Of a DNA stretch of 7,621 bases, positions 1-5,309 are shown in pieces. Positions within the stretch are counted from its first letter, which is position 1, and each line of letters starts with the position of its first letter. The notes under the pieces were generated by a model. That model saw nothing but the letters and a program-made list of their open reading frames with translations, made no database searches and was not told the origin of the DNA. Source of the stretch: Planctomycetota bacterium (GTDB taxonomy: Bacteria > Planctomycetota > DG-23 > SLPQ01); assembly GCA_021160625.1 (NCBI GenBank), contig JAGHCE010000019.1, positions 1-7,621 of the forward strand. Direction: 5' to 3'. The position numbers were made by a program, and so were the translations under genes.

Positions 1-846
1 CACCTTGAGAGCCTCCTTTCCATCGGGCGCAAGAAGACCCCGCCCACTCCGCTCGTGTCCTTTCCCACTCCTACCGGGACAACGTGGGCAGACGTGCGGT
101 TCGTGGTCGCGGATACCACGTTGCGCATCGATGCCAAGGGAAAACGCAAGGATTACACTTTCCAGGAAGCTGGATTCGAGGAACGGCGCAAGAAGAACGC
201 ACCGGACCGTCTGTGGGCATTGCTCAAGGTGTTCGCAACGCACGGCGGAATCCTGCCGTTCAAGGCCGCTAACGTGGAGACCCGCAACAACCTCAAGCAA
301 TACGTATCCGACCTGCGCAAGCGCCTTGCGGCATTGCTGCCGGGTATCGAGGGCCAGTCCATCTTGTACGACAAGGACGAGAAGTCCTACAAGACTACGT
401 TCCGAATCTCGTCCGAGGAAGTTCTGCACTTCCCCACACCGTCGGGGGCCTCGTGGACGGACGTGTCCATCGCCACACACGGCGACACTGGCGTTCGCGT
501 CGTCGTGACCGCCACCGAGAAGTTTGCCGTTTCCAGCTACGCTGATGATAGCGATGAATCCAGCCACCAGTGGGAAGCCGCAGAGCGTGAAGGGACTGTC
601 GAGCGGACCTATGACCTGCGCATGCTCAGCTTGGCGGATGACCAGGAACGTCCGAATCACGCGGGCCAAGCGCTCTTGGCGGTATTGGCGGGGCGCGGGG
701 CCGTCGAGCGTAAGGCCAACGACAAGGGGATGCTCGAACTCTGCGGCGTCTTGTCCAAGCTGCTGGGCATCGATGGTTCGCCTTTCGATTTCGTAGAGAT
801 CGACGAGAAATGGGTCGCGTTCTTCGATGCCCGTGACACAACCTGA
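1..846 (+). CDS. Partial protein with two tandem FPTP/winged-helix-like modules (5' end missing)
   Basis: The reading frame is open from base 1 to the TGA at 844-846 (281 codons), so the true start lies upstream. The GTG at 55 has no ribosome site and is probably internal. The protein contains two diverged copies of one module. Copy A (codons about 21-143) begins FPTPTGTTWADV; copy B (from codon 144) begins FPTPSGASWTDV. Each leader is followed by a Y-(T/D)-(F/L) strand, a helix with LWALLKVFATHGG or ALLAVLAGRGA, a helix with YVSDLRKRLAALL or LCGVLSKLLGI, and a closing strand pair (KSYKTTFRI, EKWVAFFDA). That order resembles the winged helix of OmpR-type regulators, so a DNA-binding role is inferred. 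Copy B has an extra acidic, Ser-rich insert (YADDSDESS). I do not know a named family. A structural or protein-binding role is possible. Confidence 0.65.
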   Translation, partial: HLESLLSIGRKKTPPTPLVSFPTPTGTTWADVRFVVADTTLRIDAKGKRKDYTFQEAGFEERRKKNAPDRLWALLKVFATHGGILPFKAANVETRNNLKQYVSDLRKRLAALLPGIEGQSILYDKDEKSYKTTFRISSEEVLHFPTPSGASWTDVSIATHGDTGVRVVVTATEKFAVSSYADDSDESSHQWEAAEREGTVERTYDLRMLSLADDQERPNHAGQALLAVLAGRGAVERKANDKGMLELCGVLSKLLGIDGSPFDFVEIDEKWVAFFDARDTT

Positions 847-860
847 CCCGAGTTCTCGGG
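847..860 (+). other. Small hairpin directly after the first gene's stop
   Basis: CCCGAG (847-852) and CTCGGG (855-860) form an inverted repeat; sterically this is a 5-bp stem with a GTTC tetraloop. It starts at the base after the stop codon of the upstream gene and has no T-run after it, so it is not a typical intrinsic terminator. It could protect the mRNA 3' end or separate the two transcripts, or it could be chance in GC-rich DNA. Confidence 0.3.
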
Positions 861-876
861 GCCACTGACAAACTGA

Positions 877-884
877 AGAGAGGA
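877..884 (+). promoter_or_regulatory. Ribosome binding site that decides the start at 893
   Basis: AGAGAGGA lies 8 bases before ATG 893 but only 2 bases before an in-frame TTG at 887. The spacing favours ATG 893 as the start of the following gene. Confidence 0.6.
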
Positions 885-892
885 CCTTGGCG

Positions 893-1573
893 ATGCAGTT
901 TGAGCCGCAGATAGCTGACATACTCAAGAATGCCGAGACATATCATCGCACGTACTACGAGGCGAAGCGGTTCGGCGGTCCAAGTCTTCACTTCCATCAG
1001 CGAGCCCTTGCGACCCGAAACCCCAACGTGACCGAGCAGCACCTTGAATACGTCTATGCTACGCTTGCTTCTTGGGGCATGCACAGGATGGGCAAAGGCG
1101 GCCCCAAGATGCAGAATTTCGACATCTTCTGCAAGAGCGTTGCACCTTTACGCGACAGAATTGCACAGGCGCAGGAGTTCACGTTGTCGGCAATGACCGA
1201 CCACGACTGGAATACTCTCTGGGAGATTTTTCGTGGCATTAAGATAATGGCAACCAGCACCAGCCTTGTTGGCAATTCGAAGGCAATGCATCACATGGTG
1301 CCCAATGTGGTGCCTCCGATTGATCGTGAGTACACGCTCAAGTGCCTTCGTGGCAGCAAGGACATCAAGAATGACTCGGAGGCTGAGTGGACATTGTTGC
1401 AAGACATTGTCTCCGACTTTTTTGCCCCTCTGGCCGGCGACAAAGCATTTACTGAGATGGCCACCGCATGGATGGAGCGACAGGGGCGATTCCCTTGGGA
1501 TACGTCTATCCTCAAGGTCATCGACAACCTTGTAATAGGAAGTCAGATTGCAGCGCAAGTGAAGGCACGGTAG
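893..1573 (+). CDS. Conserved-looking hypothetical protein with SLVGNSKAMHH motif
   Basis: The protein is 226 aa from ATG 893 to TAG 1571-1573, with no signal peptide or membrane segment. It looks mostly helical. Notable segments are YATLASWGMHRMGKGGPKM (about residues 57-75) and SLVGNSKAMHHMVPNVVPP followed by IDREYT (about 123-147). The second resembles the '(S/G)xSKxLHxxxPxxxPxxD' signature of poorly characterised helical proteins related to OGG/HhH-glycosylase-like folds. That link is a weak, memory-based inference and no catalytic site is proven. Sampled lines are about 47-48% GC against 67-68% in the replication genes, so the gene probably has a separate origin. Its position next to an element's regulatory end would fit accessory cargo, possibly defence, but nothing in the sequence shows this directly. 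Confidence 0.75.
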   Translation: MQFEPQIADILKNAETYHRTYYEAKRFGGPSLHFHQRALATRNPNVTEQHLEYVYATLASWGMHRMGKGGPKMQNFDIFCKSVAPLRDRIAQAQEFTLSAMTDHDWNTLWEIFRGIKIMATSTSLVGNSKAMHHMVPNVVPPIDREYTLKCLRGSKDIKNDSEAEWTLLQDIVSDFFAPLAGDKAFTEMATAWMERQGRFPWDTSILKVIDNLVIGSQIAAQVKAR

Positions 1574-1713
1574 TTTCTGACCGGCCATCCGCCTACATTT
1601 CCTGAAGATTCTTTGCCGCCCCAACACGCCATAACCCCTTTTATTACCGGCGGTTAGCCCCGCTTACCTCCCTCCATTGTTGACCCCCCGGTGATTTCTG
1701 ACCTGAGCGCTTC
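1574..1713. other. 140-base intergenic gap
   Basis: The gap separates the AT-richer gene from the sigma-like gene. It holds the 9-mer TTTCTGACC twice: just after the upstream stop (1574-1582) and just before the next start (1695-1703). It also holds a short odd palindrome, ACCGGCGGT (1646-1654). A TTGACC at 1680-1685 has no matching -10 box. I see no coding potential and no convincing terminator. Confidence 0.4.
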
Positions 1714-1722
1714 ATGCGCTCA
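1704..1722 (+). promoter_or_regulatory. Hairpin enclosing the start codon of the sigma-like gene
   Basis: TGAGCGC (1704-1710) and GCGCTCA (1716-1722) are a perfect 7-bp inverted repeat around the 5-base loop TTCAT. The ATG at 1714-1716 begins in the loop and its G is in the stem. No good Shine-Dalgarno sequence precedes it. In mRNA this stem could limit initiation; as DNA it could be an operator for a dimeric repressor. Both roles are inference. Confidence 0.4.
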
Positions 1723-2466
1723 GAAAGAGACCAAGACCGTGAGAGGCTGGAGCAAGAAATCAGGGGCGAGCCCTACACGTCCCTTCTCCGACAACTCCAG
1801 CAGGCGAATGCATTCCTTCGCCGATTCGGCAACTGGGCGGACATCATCGCGTTCATGCGCAACGGCACGTCGCGCGATCCGCTCAAGGACGAGATTCTCC
1901 GTCCAATCTTTCAGGCCCACGCCGAAGATGAGGATGCGCGCTGGCGCACGATCCTCCTGGTCATCTTTTGGCCCGGGCTGGAATCCACCTACTACCGGAA
2001 ACGCGCTTGGGACGACAACGAGAGCGAGCGCTGGAGCAACGTCACCTGGGCCTTTCTGCAGGTGATCTGCCGCATCGACGTTTCCAAGCGACCCGACCGG
2101 CTCGTCCAGAAAGTCATCAACGATACCATCCATGCCGTTCACGACGAGTACCGCCGCGAGTGGGATCGCACGAACTGTGAGATCCCGACCGACCCTGACC
2201 TGCTCGAAGCCTTGGCCGGGGCGGCGGAAGACGCCGGCATGGTGGAAGTGCTAATCAGCGAGGAACGGGAATTCCAGATTCACCGTCTCCGCGAACACAT
2301 GGAAGTTGGGTGTATTACTGAGACAGACCTCGCTCTCATCGTCGGAACCCGCGTTTACGGCAGACCCCTGCGCGAATGTGCCGAGGAAGCGGACCTGTCG
2401 TACGAGGCTGCCAAGAAGCGCCGTCATCGAGCCGAGGCCGCCATCCGCAGTTTCGGCCAATCTTGA
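1714..2466 (+). CDS. Sigma-70-family-like regulator
   Basis: This 250-aa protein starts at the only ATG after an in-frame stop at 1699-1701. The N-terminal part is helical and charged. Residues about 60-165 (around ILRPIFQAHAEDEDARW, ILLVIFWPGLE and RLVQKVINDTIHAVHDEYRR) have the all-helical look of sigma region 2. Residues about 190-247 look like a region 4 helix-turn-helix: VYGRPLRECAEEADLSYEAA followed by a basic KKRRHRAEAAIR helix, as in proteins where 'G.sl.EiA...gls..a.k.R..RA...lR' contacts promoter DNA. No anti-sigma or membrane partner is visible. It sits just upstream of the recombination and replication cassette, so it may control that cassette or late element genes, which is inference. 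The alternative is a sigma-derived DNA-binding protein that no longer acts as a sigma factor. Confidence 0.6.
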   Translation: MRSERDQDRERLEQEIRGEPYTSLLRQLQQANAFLRRFGNWADIIAFMRNGTSRDPLKDEILRPIFQAHAEDEDARWRTILLVIFWPGLESTYYRKRAWDDNESERWSNVTWAFLQVICRIDVSKRPDRLVQKVINDTIHAVHDEYRREWDRTNCEIPTDPDLLEALAGAAEDAGMVEVLISEEREFQIHRLREHMEVGCITETDLALIVGTRVYGRPLRECAEEADLSYEAAKKRRHRAEAAIRSFGQS

Positions 2467-2472
2467 GGAAAT

Positions 2473-2505
2473 CCGGCCCGTTGTGTCCCCGCCGGGGTCG
2501 TTTTT
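2473..2505 (+). terminator. Possible weak intrinsic terminator after the sigma-like gene
   Basis: CCGGC (2473-2477) can pair with GCCGG (2491-2495), or CCCC (2487-2490) with GGGG (2494-2497). A run of five T follows at 2501-2505, then C and T-rich sequence. The stem is short and the gap to the T-run is five or more bases, so termination would be partial at best. Confidence 0.3.
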
Positions 2506-2528
2506 CCCCCTTTGTTCTTTCGGAGGGG

Positions 2529-2551
2529 ACTCGAAACGCGAGTGAAGGAGG
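2529..2551 (+). promoter_or_regulatory. Small hairpin plus strong Shine-Dalgarno before the cassette
   Basis: ACTCG (2529-2533) and CGAGT (2539-2543) form a 5-bp stem with loop AAACG. One base later comes AAGGAGG (2545-2551), 9 bases before ATG 2561. This is the best ribosome site in the window and supports 2561 as the first gene of the downstream operon. Confidence 0.5.
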
Positions 2552-2560
2552 ATTGCAGAG

Positions 2561-2827
2561 ATGGTCGTGGGTACGGACGTGAGGGAGATTGTGAACGACC
2601 TCTTCGAGGAAGAGGCGCTCCTCATCGGTGGGCTAATCGCAGTTCACCGCCTGGACGACGATTTTCTCTGGCGGCTTGTGAAGAACCTCGACGTCATCCG
2701 GGGCCGCTTTCTGCGGCGCATAGAGGACGGAGAAGGGCGCGAGGAGAGCGCACCGTCGCATGTCGATCTCAAGCTTCACCCCGCTATCGAGTCCTTCCTC
2801 GAGAACATCCGAAGGGGGCGGCGATGA
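2561..2827 (+). CDS. Small hypothetical protein, first gene of the cassette
   Basis: This 88-aa protein starts at ATG 2561 behind an excellent AAGGAGG and ends at TGA 2825-2827, overlapping the nuclease start in an ATGA. The N-terminal half is acidic and hydrophobic (VREIVNDLFEEEALLIGGLI), the middle is amphipathic (DDDFLWRLVKNLDVIRGRFL), and the end is basic (ENIRRGRR). It has no cysteines, signal peptide or membrane helix that I can see, and I recognise no family. Tight coupling to a recombination nuclease suggests a small accessory, inhibitor or regulator of the cassette, but that is context only. Confidence 0.65.
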   Translation: MVVGTDVREIVNDLFEEEALLIGGLIAVHRLDDDFLWRLVKNLDVIRGRFLRRIEDGEGREESAPSHVDLKLHPAIESFLENIRRGRR

Positions 2828-3641
2828 TGACCCGATTGCATGACAGCGCCGGTTTCCTTCTGCGGGAAATCGAGGTTGAATACCGCGGAAAGGCGAAGAC
2901 GTACCTCACGAGCCATGCGTTGGCTGACTTCCGCAAGTGCCCGCAGCTCTACTGGAAGAAAGCTCAAGAGCTGATTCCCGACGAAGACCGCCCGGCATAC
3001 GCGGTCGGCCGCGCGGCGCACACGCTGGTGCTCGAGGGGCGCGAAGTCTTCGAAAGGCAATACGTCGTTGGCGGCCCCATCAACCCCAAGACAGGCGATG
3101 TCTACGGCACACGCACCAAGGCCTACCAGGAATGGGCCGACGTCCAGGGGAAGCCCGTCTTGAATGACAACCAGTTCAGCCTTATCGAGAACCTGCGCGA
3201 GAGCGTCCATGCGCACAATGCCGCGTGCGAACTGCTTTCCGACGGCGTTGCCGAAGGTGTGGTCCGTGCCGAATACTGCGATCTTGCCTGCCAGGGGCGG
3301 CTCGACTGGTTCAACGCTGAGCGTGGGATCGTGGACCTCAAGACCTGTGACAACCTCGAGTGGTTTCATCTCGATGCCAGGAGCTATAGCATAGCTACGC
3401 GCACCAGGTGGCATTTTACAATGCGCTTGTCGCCGCGGCCGTGGGTAGCCGTGTACCGGTCTGGCTCATAGCAGTCGAAAAGCGCGAGCCCTTCCGCTGT
3501 GGTGTCTGGCGTATGGGAGATGACGTTCTCGGCATCGTGCAGCGGGAAAACGAAGAGGCCATCGAACGCCTCAAGCGGTGCCGCGAGACAGACACCTGGC
3601 CCACCGGCTACGAGGAAGTGCGCGTCTTTGATTACCTGTAA
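2824..3641 (+). pseudogene. PD-(D/E)XK (RecB/RecE-type) exonuclease, frameshifted
   Basis: The start ATG 2824 (or 2827) follows AAGGGGG at 2812-2818 and overlaps the preceding stop. The intact protein would be 270 aa, the usual size for phage exonucleases that resect DNA ends for recombination. Visible motifs are SHALADFRKCP, GRAAH (G62-H66), the catalytic core GRLD161...VDLK173 (D161, D171, K173), and in another frame HQVAFYN with the QxxxY motif. A perfect tandem ATAGC at 3386-3395 shifts the frame after residue 189. The uncorrected product stops at 3469-3471 (215 aa) with 26 foreign residues and no QxxxY. Deleting one copy gives a seamless SYSYAHQVAFYN and runs to TAA 3639-3641. This is a real recent disruption, a variant, or a sequencing or assembly error. 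Conservation of the remaining codons suggests the break is very young. Confidence 0.85.
3386..3395 (+). repeat. 5-bp tandem duplication (ATAGC x2) causing the frameshift
   Basis: ATAGC at 3386-3390 is repeated exactly at 3391-3395 inside the nuclease gene. One copy is needed for the frame; the second adds five bases. The site is not a canonical slippery heptamer, so slippage or duplication explains it better than programmed frameshifting. Confidence 0.8.
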
Positions 3642-3656
3642 CACACCAGGCGACGA

Positions 3657-3711
3657 GCGGGCGGGGTGGCGTAGCGGAGCCCCGCCGCTGGGACTCCCTG
3701 TACCCGCCCGC
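3657..3711 (+). promoter_or_regulatory. GC-rich nested hairpin with alternative pairing, before the ATPase gene
   Basis: GCGGGCGGG (3657-3665) pairs perfectly with CCCGCCCGC (3703-3711), extended by T3667-A3702 across one bulged G. Inside, AGCGG (3673-3677) pairs with CCGCT (3685-3689). A competing pairing joins GGCGGGG (3660-3666) to CCCCGCC (3680-3686) and would break both. It lies in the 99-base gap between the nuclease and the ATPase gene, with no T-run after it. It could be an mRNA processing or attenuation element, a DNA repeat or a protein site. Confidence 0.5.
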
Positions 3712-3727
3712 AAGTTGCCACATACAG

Positions 3728-3734
3728 AAAGGAG
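3728..3734 (+). promoter_or_regulatory. Shine-Dalgarno supporting a TTG start
   Basis: AAAGGAG ends 6 bases before TTG 3741, which makes the rare TTG the likely start of the ATPase gene. The next residues, KLLDEIQSG, lead directly into the ATPase fold. Confidence 0.65.
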
Positions 3735-3740
3735 CGTGAC

Positions 3741-4520
3741 TTGAAACTGCTTGACGAGATCCAAAGCGGGGTTCGATCTGCGCCGCGCCGCGTGATGCTC
3801 TACGGCACGCACGGCATCGGCAAGTCGACCTTCGCCTCGATGGCCACGAAACCCATCTTCATCCAGACCGAGGATGGGCTTGGCGGTATCGAGTGCGACA
3901 GGTTTCCGCTTGTGGAGAAATTCGACCAGGTGATTGCGGCCCTGTCCGAACTCTACTCAGAAAAACACCCGTTCCGAACGGTCGTTATCGACTCACTCGA
4001 CTGGCTGGAGCGGCTCATCTGGGTGGAGGTCTGCAAGAAGCGCATGGTGGAGTCGATTGAGGACATAGGTTACGCGAAGGGGTACACGTTTGCGCTTACC
4101 CAGTGGCGGCAGGTCCTCGAAGGGCTCTCGGCATTGAGAAACGACCGGGGGATGACGGTTATCCTCATTGCGCATGCCAAGATCGAGCGCTTCGAGAACC
4201 CGGAGACCGAGTCCTACGACCGCTACGTCCCGCGCCTGCACAAGTACGCGCGAGCCGTCGTCCAGGAATGGTGCGACGAGGTGCTATTTGCCACCTACAA
4301 GGTGTACACCAAGGTCACCGATGAGGGCTTCAACCGCAAGAAGGCCAAGGGTATGGGCTCGGGGGAGCGGGTAATCCGCACGACCGAGCGCCCCGCGCAC
4401 CTGGCTAAGAACCGCCTGAACCTTCCGGACGAGCTTCCGCTCGACTGGCCCGCATACGCTCAGTACATACCGGCATTTTCTACTCACAAGACAAAGAAGG
4501 GAGAAGTGGACAATGGCTGA
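3741..4520 (+). CDS. Sak4/AAA_24-like RecA-fold recombination ATPase
   Basis: The protein is 259 aa, from TTG 3741. Walker A is GTHGIGKST (residues 22-30, with K28 and S29). A strand PIFIQTEDG follows, then Walker B TVVIDSLDWLE (D84). Next come an amphipathic region, VILIAHAK (about 140-147) as a sensor-like strand, and a basic C-terminal part. This is the layout of phage ATP-binding proteins of the AAA_24 group, which includes Sak4 single-strand annealing or RecA-like proteins. The likely role is ATP-dependent handling of single-stranded DNA during phage recombination, helped by an SSB. The neighbours fit: a resection nuclease upstream and a DUF669 protein overlapping by 8 bases downstream. 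The exact biochemical activity is inferred from the family. Confidence 0.85.
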   Translation: MKLLDEIQSGVRSAPRRVMLYGTHGIGKSTFASMATKPIFIQTEDGLGGIECDRFPLVEKFDQVIAALSELYSEKHPFRTVVIDSLDWLERLIWVEVCKKRMVESIEDIGYAKGYTFALTQWRQVLEGLSALRNDRGMTVILIAHAKIERFENPETESYDRYVPRLHKYARAVVQEWCDEVLFATYKVYTKVTDEGFNRKKAKGMGSGERVIRTTERPAHLAKNRLNLPDELPLDWPAYAQYIPAFSTHKTKKGEVDNG

Positions 4521-4968
4521 TCTAAACGGATTCAATGCAAACGACGTCGACCCTGCTGCGGACTTCGAGGCGATTCCCGCCGGCAAGTACCTGGCGATCA
4601 TCACGGAAAGCGGGATGAAGCCCACCAAGTCCGGAAACGGCTCATACCTCGAGCTCGTCTTCCAGGTGATCGAGGGCGAATACAAGGGGCGGCTTCTCTG
4701 GGCGCGCCTCAACCTCGACAATCCCAACTCGCTCACCGTCCAGATCGCCCGGTCAGAGCTGTCGGCCATCTGCCGCGCGGTCGGCGTTATGCAGCCCAAG
4801 GACTCGGTCGAGCTTCACAACCTGCCGCTTCTCGTCACCGTCAAGTGCAAGAAGCGCCAGGACACCGGCGAGATCACAAACGAGATCAAGGGCTACGCGA
4901 AAAAGCAAGCGGCCGTCGGGCAGCCGCAGCAGGCCGCCTCGAACACGCCTCCGTGGGCTCGGTCGTGA
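4513..4968 (+). CDS. DUF669 family protein, probable single-strand DNA-binding partner
   Basis: This 151-aa protein starts at ATG 4513, with AAGGGAG at 4497-4503 (9-base spacing) inside the end of the ATPase gene. It shows the DUF669 pattern: an N-terminal acidic stretch, FEAIPAGKYLAIITES (about 20-35), KSGNGSYLELVFQVIEGEYK (about 39-58), GRLLWARLNL, and VTVKCKKRQDTGEITNEIKG in the C-terminal half. The tail is rich in Gln, Ala and Pro and ends PPWARS, like the flexible C-terminal tails of OB-fold SSBs, though without the acidic tip. DUF669 proteins commonly sit next to Sak4-type ATPases in phages, and a role in binding single-stranded DNA is inferred. The gene's stop overlaps the next start (GTGA). 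Confidence 0.8.
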   Translation: MADLNGFNANDVDPAADFEAIPAGKYLAIITESGMKPTKSGNGSYLELVFQVIEGEYKGRLLWARLNLDNPNSLTVQIARSELSAICRAVGVMQPKDSVELHNLPLLVTVKCKKRQDTGEITNEIKGYAKKQAAVGQPQQAASNTPPWARS

Positions 4969-5309
4969 TCGAGATCGAACTGCCTTACCCGCCGTCGGTC
5001 AACCATTACTACCGCCGCGTGGGGCCGAGGACCTTGATCAGCCGCGAGGGGCGCAGATTCCGCGAGAGGGTCTGCGCCATCCTCTCAGGACTGGGGCTTC
5101 GCCCCTTGGTGGGGCCGCTCGATGTCGAAGTTCTCATCTTTCCGCCCGACCGGCGCAGGCGAGATATTGACAACACGCAAAAAAGTCTCCTTGACGCCCT
5201 CGAACACGCAGGCGCCTACCACAACGACAGCCAAATTGTGAAGCTCCATATCGAGAAGCGCGAGGTGGTGCCGGGCGGCAAGACCATCGTCAGGATTGGA
5301 AAGGCGTGA
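4965..5309 (+). CDS. rusA: RusA-like Holliday junction resolvase
   Basis: This 114-aa protein begins at GTG 4965, which overlaps the preceding TGA; no strong ribosome site is seen, so translational coupling is likely. RusA homologues normally begin with this short strand and the LPYPPSVNHYY motif seen here at residues 6-16. The acidic and basic active-site cluster is present: RRD67-I-D69-N-x-x-K73-x-x-x-D77-A-L and ND88SQ. These match the Asp and Lys residues known to bind metal in RusA. The enzyme cleaves Holliday junctions, resolving recombination or replication intermediates. It abuts the helicase gene with no gap (TGAATG). An extension to an ATG at 4845 is possible but would run entirely inside the DUF669 gene and is not supported. 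Confidence 0.88.
   Translation: MIEIELPYPPSVNHYYRRVGPRTLISREGRRFRERVCAILSGLGLRPLVGPLDVEVLIFPPDRRRRDIDNTQKSLLDALEHAGAYHNDSQIVKLHIEKREVVPGGKTIVRIGKA

Noticed and set aside
55..60. GTG at 55 as the true start of the first gene
   Set aside because: No ribosome site, the frame continues open to base 1, and the first FPTP motif lies only a couple of residues later.
1680..1710. Sigma-70 promoter using TTGACC at 1680-1685
   Set aside because: No -10-like hexamer at the right distance; the spacing region is GC-rich.
2512..2823. N-terminal extension of the nuclease frame back to an ATG/GTG near 2512
   Set aside because: The extension is Arg/Pro-rich, lies over the small 88-aa gene, and has no ribosome site, while ATG 2824 has one and matches the family's start.
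3380..3410. Programmed ribosomal frameshift in the nuclease gene
   Set aside because: No slippery heptamer or matching downstream structure; the exact tandem duplication explains the shift better.
3657..3711. tRNA-like folding, since the outer stem resembles an acceptor stem
   Set aside because: Only 55 bases long, with no T-arm consensus, no plausible anticodon arm and no CCA-type end.
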